64,000 bases of DNA from JAMXLO01 sp963719805 (GTDB lineage: Bacteria > Pseudomonadota > Alphaproteobacteria > Acetobacterales > Acetobacteraceae), in NCBI GenBank assembly GCA_963719805.1, contig CAVRDF010000007.1, positions 558,001 to 622,000 on the forward strand. Direction: 5' to 3'. A model generated the notes under the pieces. That model had not been told where the DNA came from and did no database searches. It saw only the letters and a program-made list of their open reading frames with translations. Below are positions 53,206 through 61,799 of the stretch, piece by piece (positions within the stretch are counted from its first letter, which is position 1; every line of letters begins with the position of its first letter). Position numbers and translations under genes: made by a program.

Positions 53206-54192
53206 CTACATGGTCAACACGGCCGCACCTTGCAAGCGGCCGGCGCGTAAATCGTTAAGCGCCTGGTTGACGTTATCCATTTTGTAAGGAAACGGGCGTG
53301 TCTTGACTGGAACCATCGGCGCGAGTGCGAGGAACTCCTCGCCGTCCCGACGGGTCAGGTTGGCGACCGAACGCAATACCCGTTCTCCCCAGAGAATGTC
53401 GTAGTTGAAGCCGGGGATCGAACTCATGTGGATGCCGGCGCAGACCACGGTGCTACCCGGTCGCGTGGCGCACAGGGCAGCGGGGACCAACGGGCCGACA
53501 GGGGCGAAGATGATGGCCGCGTCGAGTGGTTCGGGCGGCGGCTGATCGGAACCGCCCGCCCACTGTGCTCCTAATCCGCGTGCGAACGATTGGGCTTCGG
53601 CGTCGCCTGGGCTGGTGAAGGCGAAAACCTCCCTGCCCTGCCAGCGCGCCACCTGGGCGATGATATGCGCGGCGGCGCCGAAGCCGTACAGGCCGAGACG
53701 GCGGGCGTCGCCGGTCATGCGCAGCGAGCGGTAGCCGATAAGACCGGCACAGAGCAGCGGCGCTGCCTCGAGGTCGCTGAAGGTCTGCGGAATGGCGAAG
53801 CAGAAGCGCTGATCGGCGACGGTGTATTCGGCGTAGCCACCGTCGATCTGATAGCCGGTGAAGCGCGCCCGCGGGCACAGGTTCTCACGGCCGGAGCGGC
53901 AGAATTCGCAGACGCCGCAGGTCCAGCCGAGCCAGGGCACGCCGAGACGATCGCCGACGGCGAAGCGATCGACGCCGGGGCCAAGTGCGGCGACGGTGCC
54001 GACGATTTCGTGGCCGGGGATCAGCGGGAGTTTTGGTTGCTGCAGGTCGGCGTCGACAACGTGGAGGTCGGTGCGGCAGACCGCACAGGTGTGGACGCGG
54101 ATGAGGAGCTGCCCTGGTCCGGGCACCGGCACCGGGATCGACGCGAGCCGCAACGGCGTGCGCGCCGCGTCGAGTACCATGCAACGCATCAT
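53206..54192 (-). CDS. zinc-dependent alcohol dehydrogenase (MDR family)
   Basis: About 328 residues from ATG 54192 (ATG 54189 and 54180 are alternatives). Catalytic zinc ligands are in CAVCRTDLH and IPGHEIVG; the structural zinc cluster is CGVCEFCRSGRENLC. GLYGFGAAAHIIAQVA is the NAD(P)-binding Rossmann loop. It belongs to the AdhA-like subgroup of medium-chain dehydrogenases. The gene starts four bases after the ybdD stop and so is probably co-transcribed with cstA-ybdD. Confidence 0.9.
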   Translation of the reverse strand: MMRCMVLDAARTPLRLASIPVPVPGPGQLLIRVHTCAVCRTDLHVVDADLQQPKLPLIPGHEIVGTVAALGPGVDRFAVGDRLGVPWLGWTCGVCEFCRSGRENLCPRARFTGYQIDGGYAEYTVADQRFCFAIPQTFSDLEAAPLLCAGLIGYRSLRMTGDARRLGLYGFGAAAHIIAQVARWQGREVFAFTSPGDAEAQSFARGLGAQWAGGSDQPPPEPLDAAIIFAPVGPLVPAALCATRPGSTVVCAGIHMSSIPGFNYDILWGERVLRSVANLTRRDGEEFLALAPMVPVKTRPFPYKMDNVNQALNDLRAGRLQGAAVLTM

Positions 54193-54196
54193 GTGT

Positions 54197-54409
54197 TCAG
54201 CAGCAGCCCCGAAAGCGGCCTTTGCCGATAGCGTAACGCGCATCCTGGCGTTCGCGGAAGAATTCTTCGTAGTTCATGATCGGCTGGTCGGGATGCTGCG
54301 TCTGGCGATGCGCCACGTAGGTCGGGTAGTCGGGGACGCCGACCATCAGGCGCGCGGTCTGCGTCACCATGTCGCAGACCAGCCGCGCACGGGACTTCAG
54401 CTCAGTCAT
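54197..54409 (-). CDS. ybdD: YbdD/YjiX (DUF466) small protein
   Basis: 70 residues from ATG 54409, overlapping the cstA stop by eight bases. The family signature is plain: LMVGVPDYPTYVAHRQTQHPD followed by MNYEEFFRERQDARYAIGKG and a C-terminal GRFRGCC. YbdD/YjiX proteins are regularly encoded just after CstA/YjiY-type pyruvate or peptide transporters and are thought to assist them. Confidence 0.93.
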   Translation of the reverse strand: MTELKSRARLVCDMVTQTARLMVGVPDYPTYVAHRQTQHPDQPIMNYEEFFRERQDARYAIGKGRFRGCC

Positions 54410-56459
54410 CGCCGGCCGCCGGCAGCGCGCCGATCTCGAATGTGGTGCTCTTTGGATTGCCCATCGCACGGCGGCAATGGATCACGCCGAACACCACCAT
54501 CGTCACCACCAGGGCCGCGAAGATGCCGGCGAGAGTCGCGTCGATGTAATCGTTCATCACGATGCGGCCCATTTCCGCGGCGGTCTTCGCTGGCGCCAAC
54601 ACCTTGCCCTCGGCCAGCGCGCCGCCGAAGCGGCGGGCGTGCGCGAGGAAGCCGATGGCGGGATTGCTGCTGAAGACTTTTTCCACGCCCGCGGTGACGG
54701 TGCATGCGACGAGCCACACGGTCGGGATGATGGTGACCCAGGCGTAGCGCTCACGCTTCATCTTGAACAACACGACCGTGCACAGGATCAGCGCGATGGC
54801 CGCGAGCATCTGATTGGCGGTGCCGAACAGCGGCCACAACGTCCAGATGCCGCCGAGCGGATCGATCACGCCCTGATACAGGAAGTAGCCCCACAGCAGG
54901 CAGGACAGCGCGGAACCGATCAGGTTGTTGGTCCATGATTCGGTGGCCTTGAACGCGGGGATCACGTTGCCGACGAGGTCCTGGATCATGAAGCGGCAGA
55001 CGCGTGTGCCGGCATCGACGGTGGTGAGGATGAACAGCGCCTCGAACAGGATGGCGAAGTGGTACCAGATGCCGGCGAGCAGCTTGCCGCCGAGGAAGCC
55101 GGACAGGATGCTGGCCATGCCGACGGCGAGCGTCGGCGCGCCGCCGGTGCGCGACATGATGGTGCTTTCGCCGACATCCTTCGCGACCTGGGTCAGCATG
55201 TCGGGCGTGACGGTGAAGCCCCATGGGCTGATCACCTGCGCTGCGTGCCCCGGATCGGTGCCGATGAGCGCGGCGGAGGAGTTCATCGCGAAGTAGACGC
55301 CAGGATGGATCACCGTCGCGGCGATCATCGCCATGATCGCGACGAAGGATTCCATCAGCATGCCGGCATAGCCGATGAACGGCACCTGGGTTTCGTTCTC
55401 AATCATTTTGGGCGTGGTGCCGGACGAGATCAGCGCGTGCCAGCCGGATACCGCGCCACAGGCGATGGTGATGAACAGGAAGGGAAATATGCTGCCTGCC
55501 CAGGCAGGACCGGTGCCGTCGATGAAGCGGGTGACCGCGCTCATCTGCAATTCGGGCCGCACGATCATGATGCCGATGGCGAGCAACAGGATGGTGCCGA
55601 CCTTGAGGAAGGTGGAGAGGTAGTCGCGCGGTGCCAGCAGCAGCCATACCGGCAAGACAGAGGCTACGAAGCCATAACCGATGATGATCAGCGCGAGCTG
55701 TCCGCCGGTGAAGGTGAACCAGGGCGCGAGGTCCGGTGATTCCGATACGGTCTTGCCGTAGAGCAACGCGACGAGCAGCAAAGCCGCGCCGATGGCGGAC
55801 ATCTCGGCGATGCGGCCGGGCCGCAGGAAGCGGCTGTAGACGCCCATGATCAGCGCGATCGGGATGGTGCAGAACACGGTGAAGGTGCCCCAGGGGCTGC
55901 CCTTCAGCGCCATCACCACGACCAGCGCCAGCACGGCGAGCACGATGACGCAGATCATCAGGATGCCGATACCGGCGATGGCGCCGGGGACGCGGCCGAG
56001 CTCGGAGCGGAACATGTCGCCGAGCGAGCGGCCGTCGCGGCGGGTGGACAGGAACAGCACGGTCATGTCCTGCACCGCGCCGGCGAACACGACGCCGGCG
56101 AGGATCCACAGCGTGCCGGGCAGATAGCCCATCTGCGCGGCGAGCACCGGACCCACGAGCGGTCCGGCGCCGGCGATGGCGGCGAAGTGGTGGCCGAACA
56201 GCACGTAGCGGTTGGTGGGGACATAATCGAGGCCGTCGTTGTGACGGAAGGCGGGCGTGGGCCGCTTGATGTCTACGCCGAAGACTTTGCGAGCGATGAA
56301 CAGCGCGTAGAAGCGGTATGCGATAAAGTAGATACACACGGCCGCGATGACGAGCCAGGCGGCGTTGACGGGTTCGCCTCGGGTGAGGGCGACGATACCA
56401 AAAGAGATTGCGCCGAGCAGAGCAACGCCTGCCCAGAGCAGCCGATCGCGCAAAGCCAT
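54402..56459 (-). CDS. cstA: carbon starvation/pyruvate-type transporter CstA
   Basis: 685 residues from ATG 56459 (AGGGG just upstream). Conserved CstA segments include NDGLDYVPTNRYVLFGHHFAAIAGAGPLVGPVLAAQMGYLPG, FAGAVQDMTVLFLSTRRDGRSLG, FITIACGAVSGWHALISSGTTPKMI and GGAPTLAVGMASIL, with about 16-18 membrane helices. CstA-family proteins take up pyruvate or peptides under nutrient limitation. A perfect TTGAT-N4-ATCAA box lies about 65 bases upstream of the start, suggesting oxygen-responsive control. Confidence 0.95.
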   Translation of the reverse strand: MALRDRLLWAGVALLGAISFGIVALTRGEPVNAAWLVIAAVCIYFIAYRFYALFIARKVFGVDIKRPTPAFRHNDGLDYVPTNRYVLFGHHFAAIAGAGPLVGPVLAAQMGYLPGTLWILAGVVFAGAVQDMTVLFLSTRRDGRSLGDMFRSELGRVPGAIAGIGILMICVIVLAVLALVVVMALKGSPWGTFTVFCTIPIALIMGVYSRFLRPGRIAEMSAIGAALLLVALLYGKTVSESPDLAPWFTFTGGQLALIIIGYGFVASVLPVWLLLAPRDYLSTFLKVGTILLLAIGIMIVRPELQMSAVTRFIDGTGPAWAGSIFPFLFITIACGAVSGWHALISSGTTPKMIENETQVPFIGYAGMLMESFVAIMAMIAATVIHPGVYFAMNSSAALIGTDPGHAAQVISPWGFTVTPDMLTQVAKDVGESTIMSRTGGAPTLAVGMASILSGFLGGKLLAGIWYHFAILFEALFILTTVDAGTRVCRFMIQDLVGNVIPAFKATESWTNNLIGSALSCLLWGYFLYQGVIDPLGGIWTLWPLFGTANQMLAAIALILCTVVLFKMKRERYAWVTIIPTVWLVACTVTAGVEKVFSSNPAIGFLAHARRFGGALAEGKVLAPAKTAAEMGRIVMNDYIDATLAGIFAALVVTMVVFGVIHCRRAMGNPKSTTFEIGALPAAGDD

Positions 56460-56517
56460 GGCACCCCTGTGGATACTGGTTTGCCGCGAAGTGTATGCAG
56501 GCGGGATTAAGGATGCA

Positions 56518-56531
56518 TTGATGTGGATCAA
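56518..56531 (-). promoter_or_regulatory. perfect FNR/ANR/FixK-type box upstream of cstA
   Basis: TTGATGTGGATCAA is an exact match to TTGAT-N4-ATCAA, centred about 65 bases upstream of the cstA ATG. A transcript starting about 41 bases after the centre would carry a 24-base leader, a normal class II geometry. Confidence 0.7.
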
Positions 56532-56609
56532 GGGAGAGCACGTGCGCGAGCGAGCCGCACTGCCGGTCGGGAAGCGCTGTGTGCGCTGTCGCTGAGGGAA
56601 AAGAGTTTA

Positions 56610-56648
56610 GCCGCAAAGCACGCAAAGCGCATCTGCGTGCTTCGCGGC
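56610..56648. repeat. palindrome, copy D (GCCGCAAAGCACGCAAA variant)
   Basis: Arms 56610-56626 and 56632-56648 pair at 15 of 17 positions. The sequence is a variant of copies A-C and lies upstream of cstA, 79 bases outside its FNR-type box. Confidence 0.8.
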
Positions 56649-56723
56649 CAAGGAGACTACTCTGAGGGCTTGGCAATCAGTGGCGCGGCCGATGCATGTT
56701 GTGCCGTTGTGGCGAGCGGCAAA

Positions 56724-56757
56724 GACGTGGATGGCCGGGCCAAGCCCGGCCATGACG
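56724..56757. repeat. GACGTGG-TGGCCGGGC palindrome, copy 2
   Basis: GACGTGGATGGCCGGGC followed by CAAGCCCGGCCATGACG. The nine-pair stem is the same as at 49648. Its last bases (ATGACGGGA) run straight into the nine-base tandem array. Confidence 0.8.
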
Positions 56758-56841
56758 GGAGTGACGGGAGTGACGGGAGTGACGGGTGTGACGGGTGTGA
56801 CGGGAGTGACGGGAGTGACGGGAGTGACGGGAGTGACGAGG
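56752..56841. repeat. nine-base tandem array, about 10 units of GTGACGGGA
   Basis: Ten consecutive 9-mers, eight of them GTGACGGGA or GTGACGGGT, the first ATGACGGGA and the last GTGACGAGG. It is non-coding; the VTP/GVT repeat frames on both strands lack ribosome sites. The 56660-56930 stretch holds only this array and copy 2 of the palindrome. Confidence 0.88.
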
Positions 56842-56930
56842 GCGTGGATGACGGCCCGCGCCGGCCGTGACAATTGGGAGACATCCGTCGCGGTTGACAA
56901 TCTCCCGGTATAACCGCCGGCACGGCTTGG

Positions 56931-57746
56931 TCATTGCCGATTGGTCAGTGGCGGGATTGATATTCCGCCCTTGAAGCCCTGAAGCGTCCATTCATAGGCG
57001 GCGGTGGTTGCCCGCAAGGCACCGAGGCGGGGAGACGCCAGGTCGAGTATGTCGATGATGATCACGGTCCACGTCGCGGTCAGCAGCAGCACCAGGGTTC
57101 GCACCGGTTTTCCGCGGAAACCGAGCTGATAGCCGAGCGCGCTCATGCCGAGCAGCGTCATGCCGATCAATAGCCAAAAGATCTGCGGAGGAAGCTGCAG
57201 GCTGAAGGCAAACCGCTCCGTGGTGCTCATGTCGAACGTGTCGTTCAGCGCTGCCATCAATGCGGCAGAGATCGGGCCCGGCTGCTCGCGCACCAAAGCC
57301 GAGAGATGTCCCCAGATTTCTGACTGCATGGCGTTGGTGCGCTGATTGAGCGTTGCCAGCAGCTCCTGGTCACGTCCCGCCTGCACGAATTCCATCCGTA
57401 CTTTGGTATAATCCTCCAGCAGGCGGGCGATCTCTGTCGCACGGGGATGACCGATCGCTTCCGCGCGCAGCCACGCGGTACCAATCGCGTTGGCTTCGGC
57501 AAGCGTGCCGGCACGGCGTTCGCTGAATTGACTGTTCGCGAATGAAAGCGTGAGAGCCAACACGAATCCCAAGAGGCCGAGCAGGCCGCCGACCACGATG
57601 CCGATACTTTCGCCCTGGCCTTCCAGGCGTCCCCGGTGACGACGGCCGAGCCAATGACCGCACTCCTGGACGACGACCTGAACAGCGAAAAGCAGCAGAC
57701 CGAAAGCAAGGACACTCCACTCGGCAATGGCCGCGAGCATGGTCAT
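56931..57746 (-). CDS. membrane protein, bestrophin-like/DUF4239 type (second copy)
   Basis: 271 residues from ATG 57746, with GGGGAGGA six bases upstream. Four hydrophobic segments: LAFGLLLFAVQVVVQE, IVVGGLLGLLGFVLALTLSF, IFWLLIGMTLLGMSALGY and LVLLLTATWTVIIIDILDLA. The loop contains SERRAGTLAEANAIGTAWLRAE and LLEDYTKVRMEFV, which align with the DUF4239-type loop. It is diverged from the protein at 32009. Function unknown. Confidence 0.8.
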   Translation of the reverse strand: MTMLAAIAEWSVLAFGLLLFAVQVVVQECGHWLGRRHRGRLEGQGESIGIVVGGLLGLLGFVLALTLSFANSQFSERRAGTLAEANAIGTAWLRAEAIGHPRATEIARLLEDYTKVRMEFVQAGRDQELLATLNQRTNAMQSEIWGHLSALVREQPGPISAALMAALNDTFDMSTTERFAFSLQLPPQIFWLLIGMTLLGMSALGYQLGFRGKPVRTLVLLLTATWTVIIIDILDLASPRLGALRATTAAYEWTLQGFKGGISIPPLTNRQ

Positions 57747-57971
57747 ATGGATTCCTCCCCGCACAGGCTGCAGCGGCGCCTGTTGTTGATACAGAATGCA
57801 GTCCGCCGGCGCTTCACCGAAGCGCTGTGAGCACACACCGTGCGTTGTTTCACGCAAAGTTCCAACTCGGGCGCATGAAGGGGTTTATGCTTGCTGCGAT
57901 CTTGACTCACGCACCAGGATGTTCGCCCATGTTCATGCCGTGCATCTTGGAGGGCCGAGGTAAAGCGTCGA

Positions 57972-58961
57972 ATGAACGCGCCGCTATCCGTCTCGAACAA
58001 GACTGCCGTGCCTGCTGCGATGATCCGGGTCGCCGGTGGCACGTTCCGCATGGGATCCGATCGCCACTATCCCGAAGAGGCGCCAGCCCATCTTGCGACG
58101 GTCGATAGTTTCCGGATCGACGCAACACCGGTGACAAACCGGCAATTCGCGAACTTCGTCGATGCCACCGGCCATGTGACCTTTGCCGAGAAAGTTCCGG
58201 ACCCGAAGGATTATCCGGGTTCGCTGCCGCATTTGATCTTTGCCGGATCGCTGGTTTTCACACCGCCGAGGCACCGGGTGGACCTGCGCGACTGGAGCCA
58301 ATGGTGGACGCTGCTCGAGGGCGCGAACTGGCGGCAGCCATACGGTCCTGGCAGCAGCATCAGGGGGCTCGATCATCATCCGGTTGTCCATGTGAGCTTC
58401 GGCGATGCATCGGCGTACGCCGATTGGGCGGGCAAGGAGCTCCCGACGGAGGCCGAGTGGGAACTCGCGGCGCGCGGCGGCCTTGACGGCGCGGAGTTCG
58501 CGTGGGGCGACGAGTTCATGCCAAAGCGGCGCGCCATGGCCAATACGTGGCATGGCGAATTCCCACACCAACGGCAACGCGGCTTCAAGCGCACGTCACC
58601 GGTTCGCGCGTTTCCACCAAACGGCTTCGGCATCTACGACATGATCGGCAATGTGTGGGAGTGGACCACCGATTGGTGGTCGGAGCGGCACATGGCCGAT
58701 GCTGCCAAGGCGTGTTGCATTCCGGTCAATCCGCGCGGTGGTCCGGAGAAAGCGAGCTACGATCCGCAGCTTCCCGACATCAGGATTCCGCGCAGGGTCA
58801 TCAAGGGCGGATCGCATCTTTGCGCGCCAAACTATTGCCGCCGCTATCGGCCCGCAGCCCGCCACGCTGAGCCAATCGATACATCGACCAGCCATCTAGG
58901 ATTTCGCTGCATCGTACGAGAGAAGGGGAGCGAGCATGAGCGACAAACAGAGCAAAGCTAG
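57972..58961 (+). CDS. formylglycine-generating enzyme (SUMF1/FGE family)
   Basis: 329 residues. FRMGSDRHYPEEAP starts the FGE fold; ELPTEAEWELAARGG, NVWEWTTDWW and KGGSHLCAPNYCRRYRPAAR with HLGFRC follow. The two Cys of the last motif (Cys284 and Cys289) correspond to the catalytic pair of SUMF1. It oxidises a sulfatase Cys to formylglycine in the CxPxR motif. Its last 26 bases overlap the sulfatase gene, which carries exactly that motif, so it very probably activates this neighbour. Confidence 0.94.
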   Translation: MNAPLSVSNKTAVPAAMIRVAGGTFRMGSDRHYPEEAPAHLATVDSFRIDATPVTNRQFANFVDATGHVTFAEKVPDPKDYPGSLPHLIFAGSLVFTPPRHRVDLRDWSQWWTLLEGANWRQPYGPGSSIRGLDHHPVVHVSFGDASAYADWAGKELPTEAEWELAARGGLDGAEFAWGDEFMPKRRAMANTWHGEFPHQRQRGFKRTSPVRAFPPNGFGIYDMIGNVWEWTTDWWSERHMADAAKACCIPVNPRGGPEKASYDPQLPDIRIPRRVIKGGSHLCAPNYCRRYRPAARHAEPIDTSTSHLGFRCIVREKGSEHERQTEQS

Positions 58962-60642
58962 CGCAGGCGGTCTCAGCCGCCGCGGCGTATTGCTGGGCAC
59001 CACTACGGCCGCCGCCGCGACCATCCTCGCGGCATCGACAGATGCGCAGACCACGGCCGCCCAGCCGGTGACAGCGGCGAGTGGCAAGAAGCCCAACGTC
59101 ATCATGATCGTGTCGGACGACTTCGGTTATGGCGATGCCGGTTGCTATCTGGGCGGCGAAGCCCGAGGCATGCCGACACCGAATATCGACCGGCTGGCGG
59201 CGGAAGGCATGATGTTCACGTCGTTCTATGCGCAGCCAAGTTGCACGCCGGGCCGCGCGGCGATGCAGACCGGCCGCATCCCCAACCGCAGCGGCATGAC
59301 GACGGTGGCGTTTCAGGGGCAGGGCGGCGGCTTGCCGGCAGCCGAATGGACGCTTGCGTCCGTCCTGAAGACGGCGGGCTACAAGACATTCTTCACCGGC
59401 AAATGGCATCTCGGCGAGGCCGACTACGCGCTGCCGAACGCGCAGGGCTATGACGAGATGAAGTATTGCGGGCTCTACCATCTCAATGCCTACACATACG
59501 CAGACCCTGCGTGGTTTCCGGACATGGACCCGAAGCTGCGGGAGATGTTCGCACGGGTGACAAAAGGCGCTCTGTCGGGCAACGCCGGCGAGACGGCGCA
59601 CGAGGACTTCAAGATCAACGGCGAGTACGTCGACACGCCGGATCAAGGTGTCGTCGGCATCCCGTTCTTCGACGCGTATGTCGAGAAGGCAGCGCTCGAT
59701 TATCTCGATCGCAACGGCAGCGCGGGCCAGCCGTTCTTCATGAGCGTCAATTTCATGAAGGTGCACCAGCCGAATCTGCCGGCACCGGAATTCGTCCACA
59801 AGTCGCCGTCGAAGTCCAAGTACGCTGACTCCGTTGTCGAGAACGACACACGTATCGGGCGCATCATGGACAAGGTGCGCGCGCTTGGCCTCGACAAGAA
59901 CACCTATATTTTCTGGACCACCGACAACGGTGCCTGGCAGGACGTTTATCCGGATGCCGGCTATACGCCGTTCCGCGGCACGAAAGGCACGGACCGCGAG
60001 GGCGGTTCGCGGGTGCCGTCGATCGCCTGGGGGCCAGGCATCAAGGCCGGGAGCAAGAACGCGGAAATCGTCGGCGGCCTCGACTACATGGCGACGTTCG
60101 CCGCACTCGGCGGTGCGACGCTGCCGCCGAACGACCGCGAAGGCAAACCGATCATCTTCGACAGCTACGATCTCACGCCGGTGCTGTTCGGCACGGCAAA
60201 ATCGCCGCGAAGCTCATGGTTCTACTTCACCGAGAACGAGCTATCGCCGGGCGCGGCGAGGGTCGGCAACTACAAGGCCGTGTTCAACCTGCGCGGCGGG
60301 GACGGTGAGAAGACCGGCGGTCTTGCGGTCAATTCAAACCTCGGCTGGAAGGGGCCCGATGCATATGTCGCGACGGTGCCGCAGGTGTTCGATCTATGGC
60401 AGGACCCGCAGGAACGCTACGACGTGTTCATGAACAACTACACCGAGCGTACGTGGACGATGGTGACGATAAATGCAGCGGTCAAGGAACTGATGCAGAC
60501 GTACATCAAGTATCCGCCGCGGAAACTGCAAAGCGAAACCTACGCCGGGCCGCTCACGATATCGGATTACGAGCGCTTCCAGTTTGTACGCGACCAACTG
60601 GCCAAGGGCGGCGTGGAACTGCCGCTGCCGACCGGGAACTGA
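58936..60642 (+). CDS. Tat-type arylsulfatase
   Basis: 568 residues; GGGAG lies about six bases before the ATG. The N-terminus SRRGVLLGTTTAAAATILAAS is a twin-arginine-like export signal. PNVIMIVSDDFGYGDAG carries the metal Asp pair (61-62). CTPGR at 103-107 is the formylglycine motif, followed by AAMQTGRIPNRSG. TGKWHLGE, FFMSVNFMKVHQPN and WTTDNGAWQD are further sulfatase signatures. It hydrolyses sulfate esters in the periplasm. It is paired with the FGE gene upstream by a 26-base overlap. Confidence 0.95.
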   Translation: MSDKQSKASAGGLSRRGVLLGTTTAAAATILAASTDAQTTAAQPVTAASGKKPNVIMIVSDDFGYGDAGCYLGGEARGMPTPNIDRLAAEGMMFTSFYAQPSCTPGRAAMQTGRIPNRSGMTTVAFQGQGGGLPAAEWTLASVLKTAGYKTFFTGKWHLGEADYALPNAQGYDEMKYCGLYHLNAYTYADPAWFPDMDPKLREMFARVTKGALSGNAGETAHEDFKINGEYVDTPDQGVVGIPFFDAYVEKAALDYLDRNGSAGQPFFMSVNFMKVHQPNLPAPEFVHKSPSKSKYADSVVENDTRIGRIMDKVRALGLDKNTYIFWTTDNGAWQDVYPDAGYTPFRGTKGTDREGGSRVPSIAWGPGIKAGSKNAEIVGGLDYMATFAALGGATLPPNDREGKPIIFDSYDLTPVLFGTAKSPRSSWFYFTENELSPGAARVGNYKAVFNLRGGDGEKTGGLAVNSNLGWKGPDAYVATVPQVFDLWQDPQERYDVFMNNYTERTWTMVTINAAVKELMQTYIKYPPRKLQSETYAGPLTISDYERFQFVRDQLAKGGVELPLPTGN

Positions 60643-60719
60643 TCGCCGGCCGGGTCGATTTGCCGGCATAGGGGCGGTGGCACGCCCAGTGGGTGTGCCA
60701 CTGTTGCCAGGGGGGAGAG

Positions 60720-61754
60720 ATGTCGAGACCCGTTCCACGCATGGCAGCAGGCCGCCGATCGTTCCTGCTGGATGTGACCGCCGCCTTCGCAACAGCCTTA
60801 TTGCTGCCGAATGCCAGGGCCTATGGCGAAACGACGACACCGCTCGCCTCATGGAGCGATGGGCCGGCGAAGCAGGCGATCATCGATTTCGTCCGTGTCA
60901 CGACAAGTCAGGTTTCTCCGCAAGACCGCATTGCCACATTCGACCAGGATGGCACGCTATGGGTCGAGCATCCTGTCTACACCCAGGCGGTGTTCGCGCT
61001 CGATCGACTGCACGCATTGGCGCCGCAGCATCCAGAGTGGAAGGACCGCGAACCGTTCAAGACGGTGCTCGGCAACGGCCCGGCTGCCATAGCGAAGCTG
61101 TCGGAGCGGGATTGGGCGGAGATCCTGTTCGTGACCCACGCCGGCATGAGTCAGACGGAGTTTCTGGAGATAGCCAGACAGTGGCTGGCGACGGCGAGGC
61201 ATCCTCGGTTCAAGCGGCTGTACACGGAACTGGTGTTCCAGCCGATGCGCGAGGTGATGGAGTACCTGCGGGCCAACGGATTCAAGACCTACATCGTGAC
61301 CGGGGGCGGACAGGACTTTGTGCGGTCGTACGCGCAGACGGTGTACGATGTGCCGCCGGAGCAGGTTGTCGGATCGAGTATCGCGACCAGGTACGAAATC
61401 AGGAATGGCAAGCCGGAGTTGATGCGGCTGCCCAAGCTGTTCTTTGACGACGATCACGCGGGCAAGGCGATCGGGATCGATCTGTTCATCGGCAAGCGTC
61501 CCTATGCGGCGTTCGGCAATTCCACTGGCGACCGCGAAATGCTGGAATGGACCGGAGCGGGCGATGGCACCCGGCTGAAGATACTGGTCCTGCACGACGA
61601 TGCGCAACGCGAATATGCGTATGGCCCGGCGGGTGGACTGCCGGCCACCAAGGTCGGCACCTTCGACCAGTCATTGATGGATGAGGCGAAGGCGAAGGGA
61701 TGGACGGTGATCAGCATGAAGAACGACTGGAAGCGCGTCTTTGCTTTTGAATGA
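60720..61754 (+). CDS. exported HAD-superfamily phosphatase
   Basis: 344 residues from ATG 60720. The Arg pair and hydrophobic stretch (GRRSFLLDVTAAFATALLLPNA) look like a Tat or Sec signal. TFDQDGTLWVEH is HAD motif I with the nucleophile Asp; the cap region and IVTGGG (motif II) follow, and FFDDDHAGKAIGI and AFGNSTGDREMLEW (motif IV) are present. The overall shape is that of periplasmic acid phosphatases or phosphoserine phosphatase-like enzymes. It follows the sulfatase by 77 bases in the same direction. Confidence 0.86.
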   Translation: MSRPVPRMAAGRRSFLLDVTAAFATALLLPNARAYGETTTPLASWSDGPAKQAIIDFVRVTTSQVSPQDRIATFDQDGTLWVEHPVYTQAVFALDRLHALAPQHPEWKDREPFKTVLGNGPAAIAKLSERDWAEILFVTHAGMSQTEFLEIARQWLATARHPRFKRLYTELVFQPMREVMEYLRANGFKTYIVTGGGQDFVRSYAQTVYDVPPEQVVGSSIATRYEIRNGKPELMRLPKLFFDDDHAGKAIGIDLFIGKRPYAAFGNSTGDREMLEWTGAGDGTRLKILVLHDDAQREYAYGPAGGLPATKVGTFDQSLMDEAKAKGWTVISMKNDWKRVFAFE

Positions 61755-61799
61755 CGCGCCTCCAGGACAGGCTCAATCCAAGAGCATGGGAAAACCGGC

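Noticed and set aside
56607..56930. Frames encoding VTP or GVT repeats across the nine-base array.
   Set aside because: They lack ribosome sites and signal peptides, and they are a by-product of a non-coding tandem repeat next to a palindrome.
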